NCBI GenBank assembly: GCA_037954325.1
Contig: JBBMNZ010000018.1
Coordinates: 7,557,501 to 7,621,500, forward strand
Source of the DNA: Fistularia commersonii
Lineage: Eukaryota > Chordata > Actinopteri > Syngnathiformes > Fistulariidae
Reading direction: 5' to 3'
Length of the DNA stretch: 64,000 bases
The translations under genes were made by a program, and so were the position numbers. The notes below the pieces were generated by a model. The model searched no databases, was not told the origin of the DNA, and was given only the letters and a program-made list of their open reading frames with translations. Shown piece after piece: positions 32,629 through 43,599 of the stretch (its first letter is position 1; each line of letters begins with the position of its first letter).

Positions 32629-32660
32629 AACACAGGACCAGGGGAACCTGGTCCTGTGTT
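32629..32660. repeat. Perfect 14-bp hairpin
   Basis: AACACAGGACCAGG, loop GGAA, then CCTGGTCCTGTGTT. The arms are exact reverse complements and, unlike the surroundings, GC-rich. No T-run follows and no element terminus is adjacent. Confidence 0.88.
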
Positions 32661-33094
32661 AGAGAACTCCTTTGTTGCATAGTTGTACAATGCTGTGCTC
32701 AATTTTATGCTTAGCACTATGGCTTTGCTATGATACAAGACTGAGCAAGGAATGCTCAAGTTCAGGCACACAGAGATCAGTTCAAAATAGAGAAAACATT
32801 GTGCTTAACCTGGGTGCAAACTATAAATTAAAAGAAACATATATTTATACATTCCTTACACCTATAAAGGTATGTAAAATGCCTTGATCGATTGTAAATA
32901 TGGAATCTGCATACTGCTGAGTTGTTCAAGGACTGAATAGCTGTTTCATGTGATAAATGCATAGCCTATTCTATTTTGTAGTTGTATTTACCATACTCAA
33001 AACAAAGGAATAGAGGAACTGTTGTAATGATATTTAGCCGTGGTATGAGTATCAAAGACAACTAAGCTGGATATAAGATGGATAAATTAATCTT

Positions 33095-33720
33095 GAGATG
33101 ATTTTGGAGCACTTCATGCATCCGTCTGCTGAAAGCTTTATGGAGATGAAGATTTCATTTTTCAGCATGACCTGGCACCTGCTCACAGTGCCAAAACCAC
33201 TGGTAAATGGTTTACTGACCATGGTATTCCTGTGCTCAACTCTCCTGACCTGAACCCCATTGAGAATCTGTGGGAAATCGTGAAGAGGAAGTTGAGAGAC
33301 ACCAGACCCAACACTGTGGATGAGCTCAAGGCCGCTATCAAAACATCCTGGGCCTCCATAACACCTCAGCAGTGCCACCGGCTGATTGCCTCCATGCCAC
33401 ACCGCGCTGAAGCAGTCATTTCTGCAAAAGGATTCCTCACCAAGTATTGAGTGTATAACTGAACATAAGTATTTGAAGGTTGACTTTTTTTGTATTAAAA
33501 ACATTTTTTTTATTGGTCGGATGACATATGCTAGTTTTTTGAGTTCGGGATTTTTGGTTTCTCTTTACTTTTTTGCCAAAATCAATAACAATAAAAGGCT
33601 TGAACTACTTTGGTTACGTATCACGAATCTAAAATATATGAAAGTTTAATTTTTATCATTACATTATGGAAAATAATGAATTTTATCACAATATGCTGAT
33701 TTTTTTGAGGAGGACCTGTA
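33095..33720 (+). mobile_element. Tc1-like element, 3' half
   Basis: It starts within the transposase and ends at the terminus GAGGACCTGTA, followed by TA. The 3' UTR matches 16188-16467 closely. The 5' half is missing. Confidence 0.82.
33115..33450 (+). pseudogene. Tc1 transposase C-terminal half
   Basis: The reading DEDFIFQHDLAPAHSAKTTG contains the second catalytic Asp. It continues KWFTDHGIPVLNSPDLNPIE then NLWEIVKRKLRD, with the final Glu of the DDE triad (in PIENLW), and ends AVISAKGFLTKY at the stop at 33448. A few residues (usually a Trp-Pro pair) appear lost before NSPDLN. This frame is open over its whole length, unlike the other Tc1 pieces. Confidence 0.82.
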
Positions 33721-33836
33721 TAGGGGAGAGAGACAGACAGACATTGTACATGTACACAGAAGAATAAAAACAGACAAAAGGAAATGGTAGCAGTAGAAAA
33801 GAAATGTTCTAAAATTTAGAGAAAAAAAAAGAACTA

Positions 33837-34723
33837 CCGTATTTTCACGACCATGAGGTGCACCATACTAAAAGGCGCAGTCTCAGTTATGTGTGCCATT
33901 ACTGTATTTAACACACACACACTGTAAGGCGCACCTGATTATAGGGCACGGGTTTTATATACAATCCATGCCCACACTTCCCCCTTTAAAATTCTCATGG
34001 TGTACTCTACCAAGTCCCCCTTAGAACAGCAACACACACACAAGCATACAAGTCTGCGTATTTAAAAATAGAGCGGTAACAAATCCGAGTTTGGTATTCA
34101 CATTTTTTTTACAAGTAATCGTCATCAATCAAACCCCATCCCCGAAGTCCTCATCCTCTATGTCTGATTTGAACAGCTGCGCTAAATCTCCATCAAACAT
34201 ACCAGGTTCACTTTTTTCACTGTCAGAGTCACTTTCCGTGCCGTGCAGCTCCTCGGAAATGACGGCGGCCTTTGCGAAAGCTCGAACAACAGTGCTGGCA
34301 GACACGTTAGCCCAAGCATCTATAATCCATCCGCAAATTGTGGCGTAACTCGCCCGGCGCTGCCTTCCACACTTAGTGAAACTGTGAGTGAAACCCCATC
34401 GTGCATATCGCTACCTTGCTGGTCCCCTTCTTCTCCAAAATGTGACTCACCGGGATGCCGAAAGTGAGCGGCACCTCGTCCATGTTGGTGATTTGGCTGG
34501 GCTGAAAGTGTTTGTAAGCGATGTTTGCAGGTTTGTTAAAATAACAATGTTTTACACAATCCTTTATGCACATTCAACGCCCACACTTCCCCCTTTAACG
34601 TTCTCATGGTGTTCTCTACTACGTCCGCCTTACAACAAAGGGCACACTGCACTAAAGGGTGCGCTGCACATTTTGAAGAAAATCGAAGACTTTTATGTGT
34701 GCCTTGTAGTCATGAAAATATGG
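33837..34723. mobile_element. Pogo/Tigger-like transposon 2, internally deleted
   Basis: The left terminus CCGTATTTTCACGACCAT follows TA. The right terminus is the imperfect inverse ATAGTC-like GTAGTCATGAAAATATGG. Subterminal GGCGCAC motifs recur at both ends, and a block CCCACACTTCCCCCTTTAA near 33970 recurs near 34580. Its terminus differs from pogo element 1 (CACGACCAT versus CAGCCTATA), so it is a distinct family. Confidence 0.75.
34180..34573 (-). pseudogene. Pogo-type transposase fragments
   Basis: On the minus strand, ITNMDEVPLTFGIPVSHILE near 34450-34500 carries the first catalytic Asp (MDEV) of the pogo DDE domain. Further along, VVRAFAKAAVI then a Ser/Asp-rich tail (MFDGDLAQLFKSDIEDEDFG) near 34140-34300 is the C-terminus. 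The core between them and the N-terminal DNA-binding domains are deleted. Confidence 0.7.
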
Positions 34724-34989
34724 TCATGGTTAAAGTCAAAAGTTCTCTCAGCTCATCATACATGGGCTTGCAATGTTGCTGTCTCTCTCTACCAGAATGC
34801 CTGATCCTGTGGCCTAGGACTCTATGCTCCAAAATGCTATATTGAAAGTGTCCGGAACTACAGCCTTTATTGTGATTAGAACTGTATTCTCTCTCGCAGC
34901 TCCTAAAGTCCTGTCCAGACAAGCTCTGTCGGATTTTGGAGCCTGAACCTGAGCCTAAAGCAGGAGAAATTGACAACTGTTTGACAGCT

Positions 34990-35465
34990 GTATATCTTTT
35001 GTTCGTCTGGTGCCAAAGTCACCAAAACTGAAGGATCTCAGCAGCTACAGACTAATGGACACCACATTGGGTTTTTCTGGCCCATCTGGTCCATCTACCC
35101 AATCTGGTGAGAGCTTTGATGGACCAACTACAGCCACTACAGTTCACCTACCAGTGGGAGCGCTGAGAGGATCTAATTTCTCTTTGATTTCTGCAGAGCC
35201 TTCCACACCATCCATTTGGAGTGCAAGGGCCCTCCTGAGGGGATTCTTTGAGACGGTTATGGCATCAGCCATTTTCTTTGCAGAAGTCTACTGGAACCGC
35301 AGCCTGTTAACAGCAGACAGAAAGTGACTGGACAAGTTACTGAAGAAGACTAGCTCAGTCCTGGAGAGTCCCATGGTCTCAGTGAGAGAGAGGAGTATGA
35401 TAGCAATGCTTTCAGCTCTAATGGAAAATATCTCCTACCCCATGCAGAACATCATTGCATCTGCT
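34990..35465 (+). pseudogene. Rex1/L2-like LINE RT, internally deleted
   Basis: The first frame begins VPKSPKLKDLSSYRLMDTT, the RT entry. A frame near 35150-35215 has FDFCRAFHTI, a decayed motif A. The last part is the C-terminal thumb: IFFAEVYWNRSLLTADRK, then KKTSSVLESPM, SVRERSMIAMLSALMENISY. The palm with the catalytic motif is missing. Confidence 0.62.
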
Positions 35466-36096
35466 CTTTCAATGTAGGCTTTCACTTGCCCTTGTCAAAG
35501 TCTGTGCTGTGACTTGTCAACGTGTGTCAACTGAGTAAGGCTTAGTGAGGTGTGAATTGTCAGAAATATCTGTTGGTATTCCTCAAGCAGTTTTTCTATA
35601 TAGTTACCTTTCCTTCTCGCTCTGATGAAACAACAGATCTTATTTTAATAGTTAAATAGAGATTTAGTTCCTGCAGCTAATGTATGAAATTTTCCCCTTT
35701 TCATCACGCCACTGTTTGGACAATGAAACAGCTATCTGAGGTGCCCTGGATTGAGGAGGGAGTGCACTGCTTCAACCTGGTAACTGCATGTGAGGTGTTA
35801 AGGGAGCATCTGTAGATACTCTGTAGATGCAAAATGTAAAGATAGAATAGGAATCAGGGGTATGCAGGTTACAAAAAACACGCTGGTTTGCACTTACATA
35901 GCACCCTACGGTGTTGTTTAGAAAGCTCAAATTAATAGTTTATATCTTTTGGTCACTAGTCACAGCTGATGACTGTAAGTGATGTCGAGAAAATAAAGCA
36001 CAGTTTTTTCTATAGGATAAGGCATTCATGCAGTGCTCACATCACTGAATTGCTTGTTTGCCACCATAGGAACTACCATACCTTTGCCCTTAGTCC

Positions 36097-36195
36097 ACAC
36101 ATCAATGCAGCCAAGTGTTTTTTTTTTTTTTTTTGTTTCACACATCAATGCAGGCAAGTTTTTTTTTTTTTTCGTATTGTTTTTTTTTTTTTTTG
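36097..36195. repeat. Duplicated block with poly(T) tracts
   Basis: CACACATCAATGCAGCCAAG followed by T-run occurs at about 36097, and CACACATCAATGCAGGCAAG followed by a T-run at about 36140. A third T-run follows at ~36181-36195. This is a tandem duplication of about 43 bases including a homopolymer. Confidence 0.8.
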
Positions 36196-36547
36196 TTATC
36201 GTTGCTGATAAATCCACAAGGTTCTGTTTGGATTTTGCATGTTTCATACAACTATCGAAAACATGCAGTACGTTAGTCAAAGACTCCAAATTACTTCGGT
36301 GTGTGAATGATGAAGTGAATGTTTGATGTATCCACTGGTGACTGATCCAAGCCTTACCCCATTGTCTTGCCATATGACAGCTTGCCATACCTCTCACCCC
36401 ACCGTGAGCCTGATTGCAGAAGGGGTAGTAAATTAATGAATGGATACAAGTAAATGAAATGATACATTCTTATTGCTATAAATAATAATAATAATGATAA
36501 AACAGTTGAGTGTACTGGTAAAATATATAAACACCAATAAAGTGTTC

Positions 36548-36640
36548 TGTGTCCTTCACTCAGGATCACATTTGAGGTAGAGCCAATCCCAGCTGACTTT
36601 GAGTAGGACAAGGGGTACACTCGGCACAAATTGGCGACTC
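36548..36640 (+). mobile_element. Degraded copy of a common fish interspersed repeat
   Basis: CACTCAGGATCACATTTGAG, GCCAATCCCAGCTGACTTTG, GGGGTACACTC and AATTGGCGACTCTG follow in the order of the repeat seen more fully at 38140-38412. Confidence 0.55.
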
Positions 36641-37910
36641 TGGTTGACCAAAGTTTTTGCACATATTGTTTAGTATAACATATGATAATTGTTTATTGTA
36701 ATTGTTTAGTATAACAATTTTATGCCCCATTGGAAATGTGGCTATATCTGTTTGCAAGTAAATGCACCTATGATAAAAGGCATCTGCTCGGTGAGAGAGG
36801 GCATATAAGTTAATATAAGTTAAGTTAGATAGATCCAAGAAAGAGATGGCTAGAGTGAGTGGACGAAATTAAACACAATGCGAAGAACTATGTCATAAAG
36901 ACAGGGAGAAGGAAGCGAAAAAAAAAAAAAGAATAAGAACAAATACAGCTCTCCCAGCTTTCTTCTTTTTCTTCAGAGTAATATATAAATGCGATGGTTA
37001 TTTTCTCCATACAAACCCCCACAGGCAATTTAAAGGAAGTAGGCCAAAATGAAATATGATGGTTGCAATATAAAAACAAATTTCTAACACACAAAAGCCA
37101 GAAAGAACCTTTTCTGACAGAGCACAGATGCATGTACACAAATGTGTGCGCGCGTGTGTCTGTGTGGGCATCAGTTTGTGTGTTTGTGCGTTTTCAGAGA
37201 GTGATATTGAATGCACTTGAGCAAGTGAGAAAGACAAGTGAGCTTGGGTTAGGTATGGCTGCAATGGGGCATTAAATGGGTCACAAAGCAGTTGAGCCCT
37301 TTTTCTTTTCTTGTTTTCTCATTAAGATTGAAACAAGCAGAATCTAAATGGAATTTTGCATCACTAAAACTTTTAGATTTTCCATCATCAAGTTTATTTA
37401 ACCTCTATCTCAAACAAATCCCCATGCACAAATACTTTGCAACTCTACAGTCACACAGCTTTTGCACTTTTCCAACCTTTAACCATCATCATAACATACC
37501 ATAAATAGGGTAAATCCTGGTTAATCTGTGTGACATGCATGAGAACCAACTGATGAATTAATCCTGACTCAAATATAGATGGCCAAGAGTCTGAGCTGTT
37601 ATTTAGTTATATGATGTAATGTACAACTGCATGTGGACAGATGTTTAGTTGACAAAGACTGGAAGAGGTTCAAAGAGATGGCTAATTCATTTAGCATATT
37701 TCAAAGATTTTCTAAGATTCCACTGCTTTCGTCGAAGTATCATGCTGCCATAGAAGTAAAAAAGGTTACATCAGTGAAATCAACATATAGCTGACATCAG
37801 TATTTGATTGTAAGGAAGTAGTTCAGTTTTGCAAATGCATCGGATCAACAACTGTTAGCAAAGCTCCTTATTTGAGCAAAAAAGGTCCATCTTGTGTTGC
37901 CCCACTTGAA

Positions 37911-37915
37911 TTATA

Positions 37916-37954
<39 letters not shown>

Positions 37955-38007
37955 CTGTTGTTGCTATCATTATCATTGATAATAATAACAATGATAACAA
38001 TGATAAC

Positions 38008-38074
<67 letters not shown>
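37911..38074. repeat. Inverted (ATT)n/(AAT)n microsatellite pair
   Basis: (ATT)n at 37916-37953 is followed, after a spacer that itself folds (ATTATCA, T, TGATAAT), by (AAT)n at 38007-38074. The arms are complementary, so the whole could extrude as one long cruciform. The poly-Asn and poly-Ile frames here are artefacts. Confidence 0.92.
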
Positions 38075-38139
38075 TATTTTTTTTTTCTTTCTACTTTCTG
38101 TCAATATCTAATTGGAGGTATTTTATATCTTCTTATATC

Positions 38140-38412
38140 TTGTGCCGCTTATCCTGTGCTCAGGGTCGCGGGGGATGCTGAAGCCTATCCCAGCTGTCAA
38201 TGGGCGAGAGGCAGGGTACACCCTTGACACCCAATCGCAGGGCCACATACGAAGACGAACAAAATTCACTCACTCATCCAGGGCAATTTTCCCAATATTT
38301 ATCCTGCATGGTTTTTGGAATGTGGGAGGAAACCAGAAAACCTGGAGGAAACCCACACAGAAACGGGAAGAACATGCAAACTCTACACAGAAAATCATTA
38401 TCTGAATCAAAT
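38140..38412 (+). mobile_element. Common fish interspersed repeat (non-coding)
   Basis: It contains the familiar order CTTATCCTGTGCTCAGGGTC, CTATCCCAGCTGTCAATGGG, CGAGAGGCAGGGTACACCCT, TGTGGGAGGAAACC and AAGAACATGCAAACTCTACA. I recognise it as a widely dispersed teleost repeat but cannot name its class securely. Confidence 0.7.
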
Positions 38413-38489
38413 CAGGATCCTCCGTGCTTTGCTGCTGATGCGCTAATCACTGGAATATCTACGAAATGGTATTTAATCTATTGAGGAAG

Positions 38490-38880
38490 AACTGGGTGTG
38501 GATACAGATGGAGTCCTGAGTCCTGCTGAAAGAGAAGAGACTCGAACTCAACATATTCCTCAAGGAGAGGATTAATGGACCTCTGGCTGGGGTCCTAATT
38601 TCTCCAACACAAGGATACAGATGCACCAAGTTTCCATTTTTCAATCTTGAGAAATCTACTGCTTAGAGAAAGATAATACCTTGTTTAATGGTTCCCTGAT
38701 GGGTGGAGTCACCGACGATCCTACAGAAGTGGGGGCTCGTGCGTTCAGTTTCTACAAGGAACTGTTTGGGGTAGTAGACTGTGATGATGGTAGCTGCAAG
38801 GATCTTCTGATGCCTCAAAGAAATTGTTGGAAAATGAAGTTAAGAGGAATGAAAAGTTCACGGGCACTTTCTTCACATAA
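38490..38880 (+). pseudogene. Tx1/L1-like ORF2 fragment
   Basis: A region near 38590-38670 gives a decayed FFNLEKSTA block. 38695-38810 gives MGGVTDDPTEVGARAFSFYK then ELFGVVDCDDGSCKDLL, the segment between endonuclease and RT in Tx1-type LINEs. It ends without entering the RT. Sequence at 38880-39280 is unassigned. Confidence 0.6.
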
Positions 38881-39284
38881 AGACATTTCACACCTCATCC
38901 AAGAGGCTTCCTCAGTTCTAATGACCTAGGGGGAATTTCCAAATATAACTGCCAGTTTTTGGGCAACCTAAAATGAGGGGTGAAATGTCTCAAAGTGAAA
39001 AAATTCAAGTTCAGTTCCCAAAACAAGAAAATCTTGACAAGAAAAGGGAATAAAGTTCACTGGCAGAAGTTGATTGGTCTGAAAAGCAGACAGAGTTGTT
39101 AAAAAATTGTACAAAGCACTCAGAGACTGTAATGCTGGCATCCTATCAACTGACTTGGAGCACTGCACAGGCTAAAAAGCAAAACATGAAGGGTAATTGA
39201 TCAAAAAATGCCCTAGTAACATTGTTGAACTCTTATAACGCATAACTACAGGCAATTCAAGCCTTCCTGACAGCCTAGTGGATG

Positions 39285-40270
39285 AAGCTGTCCTTTAGTC
39301 TGCTGGTCCTGGCTCGGAAACTCCATAGTCTCCTTTCTGATGGCAGCAGACTAAAGAAGCTGTGAGGTGAGTGCGAGGAATCACCTGCAATACGGAGGGC
39401 CTTGCAGGTGAGGCAGGTGTTGTAGACATCCTGAAGGGAGGGAAGACGAGCACCAACAATCTTGTCAGCTGCTCTCACTATGTGCTGGTGGCTCTTGCCG
39501 TAGGATGCAGTGCAGGCACCATACTATGCTGTGATGCAGCCGGTCAGGATGCGCTTGATGGTGCCCCTGAAAAAGGTGGCCATGATGTGGGTTGGGGCTC
39601 TGGCTCTCCTCAGCTTGTGGAGGAAGTAGAGATGTTGGTGTGCTTTCTTGGCCAGCATTGCAGTGTTTGTGGTCCAGGAGAGGTCCTCTGACACATGGAC
39701 ACTCAGGAACTACTGCTCACCCATGTTGATAGTTAGAAGGGTTTCTGGGTGTAATCTCTCCACGTCCAGAGAGTAATTGTTGGCACCGCACTGCATGGCA
39801 AGGTGGCTCACCTTGCTCCTGTATTTAGTTCTATCTCCATTGCTAATGAGACCAACCACAGTTATATTGTTTGTGTACTTGATGAAGATGCTGGAGTTGT
39901 AGATTAGTGTGCAGGCGTCTGTCATCAGCATGAACAGTAGAGGGCTCAGCACACATCCTTGGGGGACATTTGTGCTCATAGTGATGGTACTTGATGTGCC
40001 TCTGCTGACCTGCACTGCCCGTGGTCTTCCCGTCAGGAACAGCCAGTTGCATATCAAGGCGTTGAGTCCCGGCTGGTCAGTTTGTGATTGTGCTTCTGGG
40101 GATGATTGTGTTGAATGAGCTGAAATCGATGAACAGCATTCTAAAGTATGAGTCTTTAGTGTCCAGGTGTATGAGGGCTGAATGCAGGGCAGTGGAAATG
40201 GCGTCATCAGTCGAGATGTTCTGCCGATTTTCAAACTGGATAGATAGATCCATGAAAAGAAATCAACCAT
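39285..40270 (-). pseudogene. Rex1/L2-like RT and C-terminal domain
   Basis: On the minus strand, LICNWLFLTGRPRAVQVSR and TNVPQGCVLSPLLF (motif B) lead to FIKYTNNITVVGLISNGD. In that last block the catalytic pair normally Asp-Asp is Asn-Asn. The thumb follows (YRSKVSHLAMQCGANNYSLD), and a degraded C-terminus with FRARTSRLKDSF lies near 39290-39330. Several frame changes. Confidence 0.75.
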
Positions 40271-40389
40271 TACTGATCTAATATTTTATCAAATGTTCCT
40301 GGCTCCTCCTAATGTGTCAAATTGTTGTTGTGCAAGTCACTGAACCCCTAACTGCTCCCTTGGCGCTGGTCAAAGGCAGCTTACTGCTT

Positions 40390-40910
40390 ATGGTTCATCC
40401 ATGATAGAATTCTCCTCCTCAAGATAACTCCTACTTCATTTATCTTCTGGTCAGTACCATGATAGTACAACTTAAAGCCTGCTCCTAACCTTCTAGCCTT
40501 ACTACCTTTCTACCTGGTCTTCTGGATACCCAGTATATCCACCTTCCTTCTTTGCATCATGTCGACCAACTCTCTACCTTTTCCTGTCATGGAGGATATT
40601 CAAAGTCTCTACTCTCAGTCTCAGACCCTTGCCTTTCCTCTTCTCTCTCTGCTACCAAACACGCCTTCCTCCTCTCCAATTTTGACCCACAGTAGCCCAA
40701 TTTCCGCTGGTACCCTCTAGGTCATCGGTACCAATGACAATCATTGTTAATCCGGGCCTTGACTAATCCGGTATGAGATTATCAGGTTTCATTCACGTGT
40801 GGTTTCGGCAAAAGTTTTATGCCGAATGCCCTACCTGACGCAACCTGCTGCATTTATCCAGGTTTGTGACCGGCTCAGGGAGACACTGGCCCATTGCGCC
40901 TTAAGGCTAC
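40390..40910 (-). mobile_element. RTE 5' fragment
   Basis: This matches in reverse the RTE 5' region at 23575-24080: the plus-strand text CTGGATACCCAGTATATCCA and CAACTCTCTACCTTTTCCTG mirrors the endonuclease start (VDILCVQET region). The end near 40895 mirrors the 5' UTR. 5' part only. Confidence 0.75.
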
Positions 40911-40914
40911 ATTA

Positions 40915-41588
40915 ATGAGATAAATTCTATAATACAGATAAAACCTTAAATACATTCCGATTATATTTTTTGTGGACAGCACTATTCAGACTAAAAAAGG
41001 GTATGATAAAATCAAACTGATCTTTTATTAAAATGTACATAATATATTGTTTTAATAAGGCTGTAATTAATGATAGTACTATAAAAAGAATTAAACGCCC
41101 TGCAGAAGGAAAATTGACCCTTTAAATGTTTTCTCCTACAATTCTGGATTCCAAATGGAAACCCCACATGCCCGTCTTTTGTTGCATTTCTTGACTTTAT
41201 CACTTTCCACACCAAATGGAAATCAGCTCTAAGAATAGGAAAGTTCAAGGAAACTTGCTCTCAGTACTGGTGGTAATATTAGAGCTTTTCTTGAAATCCC
41301 TTATGGAAAGCCACTGCTTAGGAACCTGTGATTCTGAGTTCCTGAGCCAGCAGAGACCTAGGAGAACGTGAGAGATGCTACAAAGTTTGCAAATTCCAGC
41401 TACCAAGTGCCAGATACAGTTTTCCCAGGTTATACATATGTTATATAGCACCTCCCCATGTTCCATGATTTGATGAAGTTCAATCAGTGGAACTCACATT
41501 AACCTTTGACAGTGGGACCCTGAACTGTGTGTTTTTATTTATTCTTAGGAAAGATAAAATAATACTTAATGGAGAATAAAGGAGAAAT
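40915..41588. other. No gene seen
   Basis: AT-rich sequence between an RTE fragment and solo LTR 2, with no recognisable reading frame. Confidence 0.5.
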
Positions 41589-41658
41589 TGTCAGGGTTCA
41601 CAGCTGATCCCCGTTGTAATCTGCGCCAGCTGCAGCAGATGCCGCTAATCAAGATCCC

Positions 41659-41664
41659 TATAAA
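41659..41664 (+). promoter_or_regulatory. TATA box of solo LTR 2
   Basis: TATAAA in the same block (AATCAAGATCCCTATAAAGG) as in LTR 1 and LTR 3, with the E-box CAGCTG about 30 bases upstream. Confidence 0.7.
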
Positions 41665-41728
41665 GGGCAGCGGCACTCTCTGCCTGGCGCCGGGGGATTG
41701 TGGTCCTCACGGACTACTGTGGGGCCCT

Positions 41729-41884
41729 GCCACGACCCGGACCTCACCCCCTGCCACGACCCGGACCTCACCCCCTGCCACGACCCGGACCTCACCCCCT
41801 GCCACGACCCGGACCTCACCCCCTGCTACGACCCGGACCTCACCCCCTGCTACGACCCGGACCTCACCCCCTGCTACGACCGGA
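41729..41884 (+). repeat. 24-bp minisatellite
   Basis: Unit GCCACGACCCGGACCTCACC plus CCCT, six full copies and a partial seventh. The first four have GCCACG and the later ones GCTACG, so the array grew in at least two blocks. 24 is a multiple of three, which keeps repetitive frames open on both strands; these are not genes. Confidence 0.93.
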
Positions 41885-41892
41885 CCCCAGGT

Positions 41893-42340
41893 GTGACCTC
41901 TGTTCCCTTCCCGAGTCACGGCCGGGCCCAGTTGGCCGGCGTGACCTCTGTTCCCTTCCCGAGTCACAGCCGGGCCCAGACGGCCGGCGTGACCTCTGTT
42001 CCCTCCCGCAACCCGTACTGTTGAGGCCCAGCCTCTGCCGTTCTGTCTGCAACTCGTCCTGTCTGCATCCCGTACTGTTCAGCCTGCCACCCTGCCTGGG
42101 GCCCGCCCCGTCTGCAATCCGTACTGTTGAGTCCCAGCCTCTGCCGTTCTGTCTGCATCTAGTACTGTCCAGTCTGCAACTCGTCCAGTCTGCAACTCGT
42201 CCCGTCTGTAACCCGTACTGGTGAGGCCCAGCCTCTGCAGTCCCGTCTGCAACCCGTCCAGTCCAGTCTGCAACCTGTCCAGTCTGCAACCCGTCCAGTC
42301 CAGTCTGCAACCCGTCCCGTTTGCATCCCGTTCTGCCACT
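41893..42340 (+). repeat. 48-bp repeats and TCTGCAACCCGT-type array
   Basis: A 48-bp unit starting GTGACCTCTGTTCCC is present at 41893 and 41941, with a shortened third at 41989. From ~42040 to 42330, short units of the form GTCTGCAACCCGTCCAGTC recur with variation, mixed with a longer TGAGGCCCAGCCTCTGC block repeated three times. Confidence 0.85.
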
Positions 42341-42427
42341 TCAACCAAATAAAAGCTCTTTCCACCCATCTCTGCCCCGAAGTGTGGTTCCCTGCTCGAG
42401 TCCGCCCCAGCACATCGTGACAGAAAT

Positions 42428-43595
42428 TCAAGTGTCACAGCAGCACTGAGCAAAGGACAGGTATCAAAAGACATGAACATTCGACATGAAATTATATTCT
42501 TACACCTCAATTAAAACAAAATAAATAAATGAAAACTCTGGCTCAGTTCAGACCAAACTGGGCATTCTACTTTTCCTTGAAGTGTCTTTGGACAAGGCTT
42601 TGTTAGTATTAGACCATTAAAAAACGATGTTGCTTGAATGATAAATTATGATACATGAACAAACCAATGCCAATATCTGATTTAAAAATCTGAAGAAATA
42701 CTACCGTCATTGGATAGATTTCCCATCGACCCTTTCAAACACTCATGACTATATCTGTCTTAACAGGGTTAAAAGGTGCCAAAATGTGGAACCCAAACAC
42801 TCCTCTGTATAAGGATTGTCTGTATCTAATTAATATGGTCTCCAAGTGTCAATAAAGCTCACTATCAGGCCTCATCTTTGGCTCCTGTTCTTGTGTGGAT
42901 CTACAGTGGCAGGTTCATTTCTAGAACATCCTCTCTGGATGTTTTTGGTGGCCACTTCCTCGGTAGATCTGACGGCGTTGTTGTGGCGTCGATGAATTTC
43001 AAGTTAGAAAAAAAGTACGAAAGAAAGAAAAAATATGACAGTGTATTCTGATCCAATATTTTCAGATAGATAGCAAAACAGAACAGTGTTACTACTGTTA
43101 CTTAAATATGGAATTATTATTATCATGGATATGGAAAATGTAATTTCACTGTAGTAATAAATGCCTATGTGTTTGTGTATATTTGTTTATTATGACCAGG
43201 CTCACTTAAACAAGAAAGCTCTTTCAACTCCCAAGTGGCTCCTCAGATATTTTGTGCGTAAATCAATAAATAAATCAAATAATTAATTAATCTTGAAAAT
43301 AACTAAAAAATATTTGTAAAATGAACAATGAATATTTATGTTCCAAACACATTTGTTGTTCAACAAGGTGCAACGAAACTAGGAGATAGCAGCTCTCAGG
43401 TCCAGTGTTGTCTCAAAAACCAAATTAAACAGGCAGAACACAAAAATAGCAGCAACTATAAGTTGCAACATAAATTAGAAAGTACATAAGTGGAAAGATA
43501 TAAGACAGCTTCTAAAAGAATTAATATAGCCCCCTGACCCCCTCCCTTCTCTCAGGCACAGGGAATGAATTATACCGCCTGACAGGTGTCAGTAG
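42428..43595. other. No gene seen
   Basis: AT-rich, with a G+C-richer piece around 42880-43000 that I do not recognise. Confidence 0.45.
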
Positions 43596-43599
43596 ATGA

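Larger units (their letters stand above)
30641..33090. other. No gene seen
   Basis: AT-rich sequence holding one TG microsatellite (31273-31391) and one perfect hairpin (32629-32660), otherwise without recognisable elements. Confidence 0.5.
35470..37905. other. No gene; scattered simple repeats
   Basis: Apart from the poly(T) duplication at 36097-36195 and a degraded interspersed repeat at 36548-36640, I recognise no element. Short TG-rich tracts occur near 37140-37190. Confidence 0.45.
41589..42422 (+). mobile_element. Solo LTR 2 with 5-bp TSD and minisatellites
   Basis: It begins TGTCAGGGTTC and ends CATCGTGACA and is flanked by GAAAT at 41584-41588 and 42423-42427. TATAAA is at 41659-41664 and AATAAA at 42348-42353. 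The promoter block matches LTR 1, but the body is different: a 24-bp array, a 48-bp array and a TCTGCAACCCGTCC-type array. No internal coding region is attached. Same family as 9165-9861. Confidence 0.86.

Noticed and set aside
37894..38227. Poly-Asn and poly-Ile proteins
   Set aside because: These are translations of the ATT/AAT microsatellites.
41729..41884. CRISPR-like regular array
   Set aside because: Units are directly adjacent with no spacers, and the sequence is vertebrate and inside an LTR with TSD.
41700..42310. Open frames of up to 174 codons with 8-residue repeats
   Set aside because: They are translations of 24-bp and 48-bp minisatellite units in LTR 2, with unit lengths divisible by three.
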